Source of the DNA: Polaromonas sp. YR568
Lineage (GTDB): Bacteria; Pseudomonadota; Gammaproteobacteria; Burkholderiales; Burkholderiaceae
Reading direction: 5' to 3'
Length of the DNA: 10,534 nt
Assembly (NCBI GenBank): GCA_945871335.1
Contig: CAMBWM010000067.1
Span: forward strand, 1 to 10,534
Below, piece by piece: positions 1 to 6,350 of this stretch; the stretch's first letter is position 1; every line of letters starts with the position of its first letter. Below the pieces are notes generated by a model. It ran no database searches. It saw only the letters and a program-made list of their open reading frames with translations, and had not been told where the DNA came from. The position numbers were made by a program, and so were the translations under genes.

Positions 1-642
1 TTTGGTTTGTGCGGCATTCCTGAGGCGCTGATTGAGGCCGTCAAAGACAGCGGCGTGCAAAACCTCACCGTGATTGCCAACAACGCCGGCGTGGACGGCT
101 TTGGTCTGGGCAAGCTGCTGGACACGCGGCAGGTCACCAAAATGATTGCCAGCTACGTGGGCGAGAACAAAGAGTTTGAGCGCCAATACCTGGCCGGTGA
201 GCTGGCGTTGGAGTTCACGCCGCAGGGCACGCTGGCTGAAAAGCTGCGCGCCGGGGGCGCTGGCATTCCGGCGTTTTTCACCAAGACCGGGGTTGGCACC
301 ATGGTGGCTGATGGCAAAGAGTTGCGCGAGTTTGATGGCGAGATGTACGTGATGGAGCGCTCCTTGGTGCCCGACATCGCGCTGGTCAAGGCTGACGTGG
401 CTGACAAGTCGGGCAATCTGCGTTTTCGTTTGACGGCGCGCAACTTCAACCCGGCCGTGGCCATGGCCGGCAAGCTGTGCATTGTGGAGGTCGAGAAAAT
501 TGTGGAAGTCGGCGAGCTGGCACCGGACGACATTCATTTGCCCGGCATTTATGTGCACCGCATCGTGCTCAATGCCACACCTGAAAAGCGCATTGAAAAG
601 CGCACCGTGACCGTCCCCGCCAACACCCCCGCAGGAGCTTGA
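1..642 (+). CDS. scoA: 3-oxoacid CoA-transferase alpha subunit, 5'-truncated by window edge
   Basis: This is the alpha subunit of a two-subunit family I CoA-transferase. Such enzymes move CoA between succinyl-CoA or acetyl-CoA and a 3-oxoacid in the cytosol, during ketone-body, acetoacetate or 3-oxoadipate use. The frame is open from base 1, and the visible protein begins with [11 protein letters not shown], the usual N-terminal glycine-rich region. About 25 residues including the true start should lie upstream, judging by the usual length of about 230. Other family features are [14 protein letters not shown], the GAGIPAFFT stretch near residue 90, and the conserved [11 protein letters not shown] segment where the window shows L-R-F-R. 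The beta-subunit gene starts 1 nt after the stop, so the two form an operon. The acceptor 3-oxoacid cannot be told from sequence; ScoA, AtoD and PcaI are the alternatives, and the symbol is a best match only. Confidence 0.88.
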   Translation, partial: FGLCGIPEALIEAVKDSGVQNLTVIANNAGVDGFGLGKLLDTRQVTKMIASYVGENKEFERQYLAGELALEFTPQGTLAEKLRAGGAGIPAFFTKTGVGTMVADGKELREFDGEMYVMERSLVPDIALVKADVADKSGNLRFRLTARNFNPAVAMAGKLCIVEVEKIVEVGELAPDDIHLPGIYVHRIVLNATPEKRIEKRTVTVPANTPAGA

Positions 643-643
643 G

Positions 644-1282
644 ATGCCTTGGACCCAAGACCAGATGGCCGCGCGTGCGGCGCAGGAACTCGAAGACGGT
701 TTTTACGTCAACCTCGGCATCGGCATTCCGACGCTGGTGGCCAACTTTGTGCCGGCCGACAAAGAAGTCTGGCTGCAGTCTGAAAACGGCATGCTCGGCA
801 TTGGCGCTTTCCCGCACGAAGACGAGGTGGATGCCGACCTGATCAACGCCGGTAAGCAGACCGTGACCACGATTCCCGGCTCATCGATTTTTGGCAGCCA
901 CGACAGCTTTGCCATGATCCGCGGCGGCAAGATCAACCTGAGCATTTTGGGCGCGATGCAAGTCAGCGAGCAGGGCGACCTGGCCAACTGGATGATCCCC
1001 GGCAAGATGGTCAAGGGCATGGGCGGCGCCATGGACCTGGTGGCCGGCGTCAAGCGCGTCATTGTGCTGATGGAGCACGTGGCCAAAAAGAAAGACGGCA
1101 CCGAAGACCTGAAAATCCTGCCCCAATGCACCTTGCCCTTGACGGGCGTAGGTGTGGTGGACCGCATCATCACCGACCTGGCCGTGATGGACGTGACGCC
1201 GCAGGGACTCAAGGTGCTAGAAATGGCGCCGGGCGTGACGCGGGAGCATTTGCAAGCTAAGACTGGCGTGACGCTGATTTGA
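644..1282 (+). CDS. scoB: 3-oxoacid CoA-transferase beta subunit
   Basis: This is the catalytic beta subunit of the CoA-transferase whose alpha subunit precedes it. It is 212 residues long, normal for the family, and appears complete. [11 protein letters not shown] contains the catalytic glutamate, here Glu47 in the S-E-N-G motif, which forms the glutamyl-CoA thioester. [10 protein letters not shown] near residues 23-32 and [17 protein letters not shown] further on are also typical of this subunit. The ATG start is well supported: AGGAG lies at 633-637 with a 6-nt spacer, and the gene follows the alpha-subunit stop by 1 nt, which implies translational coupling. The sequence most resembles SCOT/ScoB-type enzymes, but use with another 3-oxoacid (AtoA or PcaJ role) is not excluded. 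Confidence 0.92.
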   Translation: MPWTQDQMAARAAQELEDGFYVNLGIGIPTLVANFVPADKEVWLQSENGMLGIGAFPHEDEVDADLINAGKQTVTTIPGSSIFGSHDSFAMIRGGKINLSILGAMQVSEQGDLANWMIPGKMVKGMGGAMDLVAGVKRVIVLMEHVAKKKDGTEDLKILPQCTLPLTGVGVVDRIITDLAVMDVTPQGLKVLEMAPGVTREHLQAKTGVTLI

Positions 1283-1361
1283 GCTTCAAAGTACCACCGC
1301 AATTACCAACAGATTTTTTGCCGTCTCTCGGCGGCGAACTAGATTTCCAGAGGCGCGCCCT

Positions 1362-1772
1362 TCAGCCGGGTCTCTCGTCGAAGCCGGGCAGCACCTGGCC
1401 GTTGCACGACCAAGCCGCCCCCGATCCTAGGTAGATCCGCGCCTGGGGTTCTATTCCCGGGTCGTCGTTCAGCGACCCCATCGGGATCATGACCGTGCCC
1501 GACCCCGCCACAGACCGCGGAACCCGTCCGCCACATTCACTGCAGAACGTATTCGTGAAACGCTGGGCTTCGGGCACCTTGAACTGCCGCACCAGCGCCT
1601 CGCCAGCGTTCCAAGTGAGGGTGCCGGCGACAAACAGGTTCGACGCATGGCCTGTTCCAGTTGCTTTGCGGCACCGAGAACAGTGGCAGTGGTAAGCGCG
1701 TTGCGGCTCGCCATGCACGGTGTAGCGGACGCTACCGCACAGGCAAGCGCCAGTCAGAGTCTTGGTTTCCAT
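1362..1772 (-). CDS. GFA/CENP-V family zinc protein
   Basis: This is a 136-residue protein of the GFA family, named after glutathione-dependent formaldehyde-activating enzyme. Most members have no proven reaction, and formaldehyde activity should not be assumed. The zinc-binding pattern is complete: Cys10-x-Cys12 (GACLCGSVRY), Cys29-x-Cys31-x2-Cys34 (HCHCSRCRK) and Cys77-x2-Cys80 (FCSECG). The C-terminal IYLGSGAAW segment matches the family's usual 'hIfv.s.a.W' ending. The ATG at 1772 places the protein start directly before the first cysteine motif, as expected. No strong Shine-Dalgarno is seen. It is convergent with the CoA-transferase genes and 39 nt downstream of the H-NS-like gene on the same strand, but nothing suggests a shared function. 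Confidence 0.85.
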   Translation of the reverse strand: METKTLTGACLCGSVRYTVHGEPQRAYHCHCSRCRKATGTGHASNLFVAGTLTWNAGEALVRQFKVPEAQRFTNTFCSECGGRVPRSVAGSGTVMIPMGSLNDDPGIEPQARIYLGSGAAWSCNGQVLPGFDERPG

Positions 1773-1811
1773 GGGAAGGGTCTCTTATTGAGATTGTTTT
1801 CTGCGTAGGGG

Positions 1812-2219
1812 TTAGGCCGACTTAGGCTTTATCGCATCAAACTGCCCATAGAACTGTCTCATTTCTTCCACCGACATGGGTCGGGCCGGCTCATTGGACG
1901 CGGTAGGGCGTTCAAACTCAAAACCTAAGTCATCGCGGAGATCGTTAGGGTTGAATTCCCTGCCAGTGGCGCCGCCCTCAGCGCCAGCGAGCTGTGACGG
2001 CGGTGCGCTTTTCGCAGCTTTGAAAAGATGTTCTTTGCTCAATCGGTATTGACGCATCAAGACGGAAATTTCTTTCAGGCCAGCGGCGATCTGAGCTTCG
2101 CGCGCCTTGACTCGCTCCACTTCCTCCTGTTTTTTGAGCATGGCTTGTTGCTCCATCGCCTGCGCAATTTGCTCTTCAAGGGCGGCCTTGATTTTTTGCA
2201 AGTCTTCAATATCTGGCAT
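1812..2219 (-). CDS. H-NS-like coiled-coil protein lacking the usual DNA-binding tail
   Basis: This 135-residue protein is charged and helical at its start. Residues 3-50 read as a long coiled coil rich in Glu, Gln, Lys and Ala. The segment KEISVLMRQYRLSKEHLF (49-66) resembles the 'IrelMaeYgLtaedL' stretch that links oligomerisation and DNA-binding parts in betaproteobacterial H-NS proteins. After residue 70 the similarity ends. The expected aromatic/GRGRxP-type DNA-binding motif is absent, replaced by a Gly/Asn/Asp-rich linker and an acidic tail with MSVEEMRQFYGQF (116-128). I saw no such motif in another frame nearby, so a simple frameshift is not supported. If the family call is right, it could oligomerise with H-NS without binding DNA itself; otherwise it is an unknown small coiled-coil protein. 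The ATG at 2219 has no clear ribosome binding site. Confidence 0.6.
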   Translation of the reverse strand: MPDIEDLQKIKAALEEQIAQAMEQQAMLKKQEEVERVKAREAQIAAGLKEISVLMRQYRLSKEHLFKAAKSAPPSQLAGAEGGATGREFNPNDLRDDLGFEFERPTASNEPARPMSVEEMRQFYGQFDAIKPKSA

Positions 2220-2270
2220 GGCTGGCTTTGAAAAATAGGGTTGATGAAGCGAAACCTAGCCGAAATACTA

Positions 2271-2280
2271 ATTCATGAAT
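2271..2280. promoter_or_regulatory. 10-bp palindrome upstream of the H-NS-like gene
   Basis: ATTCATGAAT is a perfect palindrome 52 nt upstream of the H-NS-like start codon, in an AT-rich gap. It could be an operator, but a 10-bp palindrome can also arise by chance. No clear -10/-35 pair was recognised next to it. Confidence 0.2.
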
Positions 2281-2293
2281 CCCCATAAAGGCT

Positions 2294-2315
2294 CTCAAAA
2301 GCTCTCTCTTTTGAG
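2294..2315 (-). terminator. Hairpin downstream of msrA, possible terminator
   Basis: CTCAAAAG and CTTTTGAG form a perfect 8-bp stem with a 6-nt loop, 65 nt past the msrA stop. Read on the minus strand the stem is followed by AGCCTTTAT, which is only a weak T-run. A second small inverted repeat (AGGCT/AGCCT at 2314-2329) overlaps its upstream arm. A termination role for msrA is likely but the poor T-tract keeps confidence modest. Confidence 0.4.
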
Positions 2316-2379
2316 GCTAACTTGAGCCTAAATCATCCCAACGGGGTTGATCATTCGTTTTGCAGGGTTTGTCCGGACC

Positions 2380-3147
2380 TCATCGGGCGTCTGCCACGCC
2401 GGCGGCATCGACCAGTACGGCTTGTTCACGGTAAAAATCGGGCAGCCATGCCTTGAGTCTGGCCAAGCGCGGTTGGTCATGTTCGACGATATAAGGCGCA
2501 GCCGGGTTGCGCGCAAAGTAGTTCTGATGTTCGGCTTCGGCGGCATAAAAGGCCGTGAGGGGGCTGACTTGGGTGACGATCTTGCCGGGCAGAACCCCGG
2601 CCGCATCCAGTTGTGTGATGTAGCGCTCAAGCTGCTGCTGCTGCGAGGCGCCCTTGTAAAAAGCTGCCGAGCGGTACTGTGGGCCCACATCGGGATGCTG
2701 GCGGTCCAGCTGGGTCGGATCATGGGCGACAGAAAAAAAGATTTGCAGCAGTTGGGCGTAGCTGATTTGCCGGGGGTCAAAGCGGATGCTGACAGCCTCG
2801 GCATGGCGGGTGGTACCGCCGCTGACCATCTGGTAATTGGCCTGCCCGGCTTCGCCACCGGCATAGCCTGCCACCGCCTGCAGCACGCCCCGGGTGTGCT
2901 GAAACACAGCCTGAACACCCCAAAAGCAGCCGCCGGCAAAAACGGCGGTGTCAGTTTGAAGCGTCTCGGGCGGCAGGCCGGCAAGCACTTCGGCGCTAGG
3001 GGGCGGCAGCGGGCCGTTCAAGGCCGGGCCCGAGCCAGCCCGCAGGTGCAGCACCATGACGGTGGCCACTGCGGCCGCCAGCAGCAGAGCACCTGCCTCG
3101 ATCAACAGATTGGACTTGCGCTCGGGATCGGGCAGGGGCTTTGTCAT
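2380..3147 (-). CDS. msrA: Peptide-methionine (S)-S-oxide reductase MsrA, membrane-anchored
   Basis: MsrA reduces the S-epimer of methionine sulfoxide in oxidised proteins or free methionine. The 255-residue protein carries the hallmark GGCFWG at 72-77 with catalytic Cys74, GYAGG at 94-98, TRHAEAV at 113-119 (the substrate-site His/Glu), and VGPQYRSAAFY at 154-164. It is longer than the usual roughly 180-212 residues because of an N-terminal extension. Residues 14-36 (LLIEAGALLLAAAVATVMVLHLR) are a hydrophobic segment after a charged start, so the catalytic domain is probably anchored and faces the periplasm. Cys74 is the only cysteine, so there is no resolving cysteine within the chain and reduction must use an outside thiol partner. 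The ATG at 3147 is the only good start; no strong Shine-Dalgarno is visible. The 5' end lies only 11 nt from the tRNA fragment at 3158. Confidence 0.95.
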   Translation of the reverse strand: MTKPLPDPERKSNLLIEAGALLLAAAVATVMVLHLRAGSGPALNGPLPPPSAEVLAGLPPETLQTDTAVFAGGCFWGVQAVFQHTRGVLQAVAGYAGGEAGQANYQMVSGGTTRHAEAVSIRFDPRQISYAQLLQIFFSVAHDPTQLDRQHPDVGPQYRSAAFYKGASQQQQLERYITQLDAAGVLPGKIVTQVSPLTAFYAAEAEHQNYFARNPAAPYIVEHDQPRLARLKAWLPDFYREQAVLVDAAGVADAR

Positions 3148-3157
3148 GGGATAAGGA

Positions 3158-3182
3158 CTTGTGGAGGGTGATGGGAATCGAA
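3158..3182 (-). repeat. Damaged copy of tRNA-Gly 3' end, putative att site (left end of island)
   Basis: CTTGTGGAG at 3158-3166 followed by GGTGATGGGAATCGAA at 3167-3182 repeats, in the same orientation, the segment 10072-10098. That segment holds the 3' end of the tRNA-Gly gene: part of the T arm, the 3' acceptor strand and CCA. The only difference is loss of two bases (CG) in the acceptor strand. Similarity stops at 3183, inside the T arm. An intact tRNA at one end and a direct 3'-end copy at the other is the classic mark of integration into a tRNA gene. A 16-nt exact match is very unlikely by chance in this window, though descent from an unrelated broken tRNA gene is possible. Confidence 0.7.
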
Positions 3183-3183
3183 A

Positions 3184-3197
3184 AGTCTTAAAAGACT
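3184..3197. repeat. Inverted repeat beside the tRNA fragment
   Basis: AGTCTT and AAGACT form 6-bp arms separated by AA, starting 1 nt after the tRNA-derived repeat ends, at the head of a strongly AT-rich stretch (3183-3250). It may be a protein-binding site of the integration region; a role in ending transcription from the minus-strand operon is also possible. Confidence 0.3.
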
Positions 3198-3235
3198 ATT
3201 GAAAATAATAGAGATTTTTAATTTATTCTATTTGG

Positions 3236-3256
3236 ATACCAACATAAATACCAACA
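3236..3256. repeat. Tandem direct repeat, possible integrase arm-type sites
   Basis: Two exact copies of ATACCAACA are separated by TAA, giving a 12-nt period, in AT-rich DNA 54 nt inside the tRNA-derived repeat. Closely spaced short direct repeats next to an attachment core are the usual form of tyrosine-recombinase arm sites. I infer this role from position and form; no integrase gene is present in the window. Confidence 0.45.
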
Positions 3257-3426
3257 ATCCTTCCGGCGGGGTTGAGGCTGCTGCCGTGCTGAACGTCACT
3301 ACAGCTAGTCACGGTCAACCAGGACGACCCTAACTCCTATCTACCCCCCGGGGCATGAGTCCACGAACTATCTCCCCCAGACCTAGGTCACAGAGGGTGT
3401 ACTTCTGCGCAGGCGTGAGCAGTCCC
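3257..3426. other. Non-coding stretch between island end and operon end
   Basis: I recognise no gene in this 170-nt stretch, which follows the last operon gene on the minus strand. It holds a perfect 10-bp palindrome, GACCTAGGTC, at 3380-3389 and a C/G-rich palindrome near 3345-3353. Neither has a T-run that would make a convincing terminator. A short open minus-strand frame ending in a stop near 3339 overlaps the thioesterase gene and resembles nothing I know. It may be decayed mobile-element DNA. Confidence 0.4.
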
Positions 3427-3879
3427 TCACCACTTGGGCGTGGCAACAATCTTCTTCCAGATGCCATTGGCCACGCAGACGACGCGCGCATCGACCATGA
3501 AGACCCCGCTCATGAACACCAGCTGTTTGGTGGCGCGCGTCATGACGGGCTTCACATGCACCTTTTCGCCAAGTTTTACGCCATCGACGAATTGCAGCGT
3601 CAGTGTCACCGTGGTGGTTGCGAGCGTCTGCGTCTGGTGACGCGCGGTGAAGCCAAGCGCTCGGTCGACAAACGTCATCAGCGCGCCCCCATGCAGCATG
3701 CCGTTGCGGTTCTCGTGCTTGTCGAGCACGGGAAAACACAAGCTAGGTAGACCGTTCTCCAGACGGTAGAAAAATGGCCCGGCCGCTTCAATGAAGCCCG
3801 CGTCGGAGAAGAGGCTCCAGCCATCGGACACAAGCGGGTGTTGGACGGTGTCCTCTGATTCGTTGATGAAAGGGTTCAT
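3427..3879 (-). CDS. PaaI-type hotdog-fold acyl-CoA thioesterase
   Basis: This 150-residue protein is a single hotdog domain of the PaaI/thioesterase 4HBT class, which hydrolyses acyl-CoA or aryl-CoA to the free acid and CoA. The signature is HENRNGMLHGGALMTFVDRALG (55-76): Asn59-Gly60 in the substrate loop, His63-Gly64-Gly65, and Asp72 on the hot-dog helix as the likely catalytic acid. TTTVTLTLQFVDGVKLGEKVHV (88-109) matches the central strands, where members often read 'T.sl.i.fl.pv..G'. It is the last gene of the operon, and its ATG overlaps the stop of the SMP-30-type gene by 4 nt (ATGA), so translation is probably coupled. No strong ribosome binding site is seen. Its likely job is to release CoA from a stalled or end-product thioester of the pathway; the natural substrate is unknown. 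Confidence 0.87.
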   Translation of the reverse strand: MNPFINESEDTVQHPLVSDGWSLFSDAGFIEAAGPFFYRLENGLPSLCFPVLDKHENRNGMLHGGALMTFVDRALGFTARHQTQTLATTTVTLTLQFVDGVKLGEKVHVKPVMTRATKQLVFMSGVFMVDARVVCVANGIWKKIVATPKW

Positions 3880-4757
3880 CCTGCAAAAAGATGTTCAGCA
3901 CGTCCTTGAACGCCAACGTCCAGTTGCAGCAGCGAACCGGCTAGCGGTTGGTCAGCGAGCTGCTCCTCAGTGAGGTGAAAGCGCATCGAGGTCACGTACA
4001 GCGAGCTGAGGTCGGGCCCGCCGAACATCACGCTGGTCGGCCTTTGCACCGGCAAGCGGATCTCACGGTCCAAACTCCCATCGGGTGCGTAGCGACGGAT
4101 GTGCCAGTCGCCGACCTCGGCCACCCATAGGCAGCCTTCCCGGTCCACCGTGCAGCCGTCGGGAATCGCGATAGGGTTTTCATTAGCGCTGTCTCGGAAC
4201 ACGCGGCGATTGGTCAGTGCGCCGTTCGGGGTGTCGAAATCGTAGGCGTCGATGCGGCCAGGCCGCGAGTCTACGTGGTACATCACGCGTCCGTCAGCAC
4301 TCCACGCAATGCCATTGGAGACCACGTAACCGCTGCCGTGTCGGTGCATCGAAAAGTCCGGGTCCATGCGGAACAGGTTGCCTTGGGGGCCGCTCACGTG
4401 CAGGTCCCGCGTACCGACCCACAAGCGCCCGAGCGCATCGCACTTGGCGTCATTGAAAACTTCCTTACTAAAATCCACTAAGGGCACCGCGACGGTGTGC
4501 AACTCGGGTTCATCGAAGCGCAGTGTGGCCATGCCCTTCTTCGTTATCAACAAAAGCCCGCCGTTGGCGCGTGGAATGACGGCGCTGGGCGCATAGGGCA
4601 ACTCGCGCACATCCACCTGGCCTGTATCCGTCCGCAGGCGCAGGATGCGCTTGCCAACAATGTCGATCCAGTACAGGACGCCTTCCTTTGCTGACCACAT
4701 GGGGCCTTCGCCCAGAACTGTTTGCGGCGCGTCCACCGCTGTGATGACGACCTTCAT
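3876..4757 (-). CDS. SMP-30/gluconolactonase-type hydrolase
   Basis: This 293-residue protein belongs to the SMP-30/gluconolactonase/LRE six-bladed beta-propeller family, whose characterised members are mostly metal-dependent lactonases. Metal ligands are all present at the expected spacing: Glu17 in LGEGPMW, Asn148 in VVSNGIAWS, and Asp200 in AIPDGCTVD. FNDAKCDALGRLWVGT (101-116) is the conserved second-blade stretch carrying the substrate-site Asn102. No signal peptide is seen, so it is probably cytosolic. It starts 3 nt after the DUF35 gene stop and overlaps the thioesterase start by 4 nt, which places it firmly in the operon. A lactone intermediate or substrate is therefore suggested for the pathway. 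Sugar lactonase activity is the family default but the neighbours point to a non-sugar acid. Confidence 0.87.
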   Translation of the reverse strand: MKVVITAVDAPQTVLGEGPMWSAKEGVLYWIDIVGKRILRLRTDTGQVDVRELPYAPSAVIPRANGGLLLITKKGMATLRFDEPELHTVAVPLVDFSKEVFNDAKCDALGRLWVGTRDLHVSGPQGNLFRMDPDFSMHRHGSGYVVSNGIAWSADGRVMYHVDSRPGRIDAYDFDTPNGALTNRRVFRDSANENPIAIPDGCTVDREGCLWVAEVGDWHIRRYAPDGSLDREIRLPVQRPTSVMFGGPDLSSLYVTSMRFHLTEEQLADQPLAGSLLQLDVGVQGRAEHLFAG

Positions 4758-4760
4758 GCG

Positions 4761-5180
4761 TTACGCGCTCGAAACGGGTTTAAATTTCACGAGCGTCACG
4801 GTGTCGTTCACTTCTTCGAACACCGCTTCGACGGCCATGCCGATCGGCATTTCATCAAGTGTGCCATTCGGCGTTCCGACGATGTTGGTCATGATGCGCG
4901 GGCCTTCTTCCAGCTCCACCATAGCCACGTTGTACGGGCCATCGAAGCCGGCAAAATAGTGCTTGTGAAAGCGGCAGTTGGACCAGATTCGGCCGCGGCC
5001 GCTCAACGGTGCCCAGTGCACACCCTCATGCCCGCAGTGGCTGCACCAAGGTTCGAAATAGGTGTGAAAGGTCTTGCAGTGGTCGCAGCGCGGGAGCAAA
5101 AGTTTATGCTCGTGCGTGGCCTGCCAGAATGGAAGGCTCTTAGCGGTGATCGGTGGCAGCGGTTTTGCGTAGGGTTTCAT
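4761..5180 (-). CDS. DUF35 OB-fold zinc-ribbon protein, partner of the thiolase-fold protein
   Basis: This 139-residue protein has an N-terminal helix region (about 10-25, PPITAKSLPFWQATHEHKL), a rubredoxin-like zinc ribbon with Cys32-x2-Cys35 and Cys46-x2-Cys49, and a C-terminal OB-fold (about 55-139). That is the DUF35/ChsH2-C-terminal architecture. Such proteins bind thiolase-fold partners and are needed for their activity or CoA-substrate binding; examples are ChsH2 with Ltp2 and BbsA with BbsB. The start at 5180 is favoured over an upstream in-frame start because GGAGG lies at 5188-5192 with a 7-nt spacer. Its ATG also shares one base with the stop of the thiolase-fold gene, implying coupled, equal synthesis. 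It should act as the obligate partner of that protein. Confidence 0.9.
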   Translation of the reverse strand: MKPYAKPLPPITAKSLPFWQATHEHKLLLPRCDHCKTFHTYFEPWCSHCGHEGVHWAPLSGRGRIWSNCRFHKHYFAGFDGPYNVAMVELEEGPRIMTNIVGTPNGTLDEMPIGMAVEAVFEEVNDTVTLVKFKPVSSA

Positions 5181-6325
5181 CACACAGCCTCCGTGCCGTA
5201 AATGATTGAGGTGCATACCGGCCCGCCTTGAAGGTACTGAACGATTTCCGCACCGGGAACTTGTCTTGCGCCCAAGTCGCCTCGCAGTTGGCGCACCGCT
5301 TCTACTTGCAGGTTCCACCCTTGCATATAGCTTTCCGATAAGTGGCCACCATTGGTGTTGCTGGGGTAACGGCCGCCGAGTTCCAGGGCCCCGCTCTGCA
5401 CGAAGGCCCCGCCTTCGCCCCGCGGTGCGTAGCCAAACCCTTCTAGCGCAAACAACACGATCGGCGTGAAGTTGTCGTAGATCATGAGAGCGTCTACGTC
5501 TTCGCGGCTTACTTCCGCCATTTCGTGCACTGTCTTGGAGACGCGCTGCATTGCTGCGTATCCGAAGTCGTCCGGCAGTTCGCCCTGCGCCAGGCGCGAT
5601 ACCTGAGCAATCCCCTTAACATGAACGGGCCGCTGCTTAAAGTCTTTAGCGCGGTCACCGGCCGTGAGGATCATCGCGACGCCGCCATCGTTAATTAGGC
5701 AGTAGTCCAGTAGACGCAGCGGCTCGCAGATGTACCGCGAGGCCAGGTAATCTTCCATCGTGAGCGGCTTCTGCATCACCGCCTTCGGGTTAAGTTGCGC
5801 GTGCTTCCGAAACGCCAGGGAGACAGCACCAAGTTGCTCGACGGTCGAGTTGTAGAGATGCGCGTGGCGCTGGAACAGCATCGAATGCACCGCGCCAGGC
5901 GAGGTCATGCCGTAGGGAAACCACATCTGGTCGCTGCCTGTGCCGTAGCTTTCACCTTTGCCGCCGTACTTCGCTCCTGCGCTTCGGCCGTCGTTACCGT
6001 ACACAACGGCGACGGTGTCGACTATGCCGGAAAGAATGGCTTGTACCGCCATCTGGATCGTAGCGCCGGTCATACGTCCCGCGCCCGGTGTGGCCGTGAC
6101 CAGCTTTGGCGTGATGTTCGTAACCTGCACGAACTTCTGGTAGTCAGTCAGGCGCTGGCAAATGAGGCCGTCGATATCTTGCAGGCGTATGCCAGCGTCT
6201 TCTGCGGCCTCGCGCAGAGCCCAAATCCCGAGAGATGTGGCGTCGTGCTCGGGCATGCTGCCCCACTTAGTGGTGCCAACACCCACCACGGCGACACTAT
6301 CCTTACGTTTGCTGATCAGACTCAT
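5180..6325 (-). CDS. Thiolase-fold protein of SCP-x/Ltp2 type, probable retro-aldolase
   Basis: This 381-residue protein has the non-decarboxylating thiolase fold, SCP-x/lipid-transfer type: VAVVGVGTTKWG at 11-22, then AVQAILSGIVDTVAVVYGND around 93-112. The active site is not that of a thiolase. In the region that should hold the nucleophilic Cys (TPGAGRMTGATIQ, 79-91) there is no cysteine; the four cysteines are at 56, 200, 209 and 371. At the position of the thiolase GHP histidine the sequence is GGHLSESYMQG (326-336), with Tyr333 in place of His. A second candidate residue is Tyr283 in MIYDNFTP. Loss of Cys and His with Tyr present, plus an adjacent DUF35 gene, recalls Ltp2, which splits a beta-hydroxyacyl-CoA by retro-aldol cleavage. 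The start at 6325 is preferred to one 31 codons upstream because the fold begins just after it and the longer version would overlap the ligase gene. AGAAAGAGAA precedes it. Confidence 0.82.
   Translation of the reverse strand: MSLISKRKDSVAVVGVGTTKWGSMPEHDATSLGIWALREAAEDAGIRLQDIDGLICQRLTDYQKFVQVTNITPKLVTATPGAGRMTGATIQMAVQAILSGIVDTVAVVYGNDGRSAGAKYGGKGESYGTGSDQMWFPYGMTSPGAVHSMLFQRHAHLYNSTVEQLGAVSLAFRKHAQLNPKAVMQKPLTMEDYLASRYICEPLRLLDYCLINDGGVAMILTAGDRAKDFKQRPVHVKGIAQVSRLAQGELPDDFGYAAMQRVSKTVHEMAEVSREDVDALMIYDNFTPIVLFALEGFGYAPRGEGGAFVQSGALELGGRYPSNTNGGHLSESYMQGWNLQVEAVRQLRGDLGARQVPGAEIVQYLQGGPVCTSIIYGTEAV
5188..5192 (-). promoter_or_regulatory. Ribosome binding site that fixes the DUF35 start
   Basis: GGAGG on the minus strand sits 7 nt before the ATG at 5180, within the last codons of the thiolase-fold gene. 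It argues against the longer in-frame reading that begins near 5318. Confidence 0.75.
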
Positions 6326-6350
6326 GGTTCTCTTTCTATATAGCGTAACG

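Noticed and set aside
1313..1332. T-run followed by a GCCG/CGGC hairpin as a terminator for the CoA-transferase operon or the GFA gene
   Set aside because: The T-run comes before the stem on the + strand, and on the minus strand the stem is followed by A residues, so the order is wrong for an intrinsic terminator in either direction.
2347..3171. A 274-codon open frame on the + strand, longer than msrA itself
   Set aside because: It lies wholly antisense to msrA, whose motifs (GGCFWG, TRHAEAV) are unmistakable. Its translation has no recognisable domain, and long antisense frames are expected in high-GC genes.
3183..3426. Possible integrase remnant in the island's left end
   Set aside because: I looked in all frames for tyrosine-recombinase motifs (R...HxxR...Y) and saw none; the stretch is too short and interrupted by stops.
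3383..3739. Minus-strand open frame of 118 codons in another frame of the thioesterase gene
   Set aside because: Its Arg/His-rich translation is typical of an out-of-frame reading, while the overlapping frame has the HGG hotdog motif.
4761..5318. Longer version of the DUF35 gene starting near 5318
   Set aside because: The extra N-terminal 46 residues are low in family character and overlap the thiolase-fold gene. GGAGG at 5188-5192 fits the start at 5180.
5795..6343. Plus-strand open frame of 182 codons opposite the thiolase-fold gene
   Set aside because: It is antisense to a well-supported gene and shows no domain or ribosome binding site.
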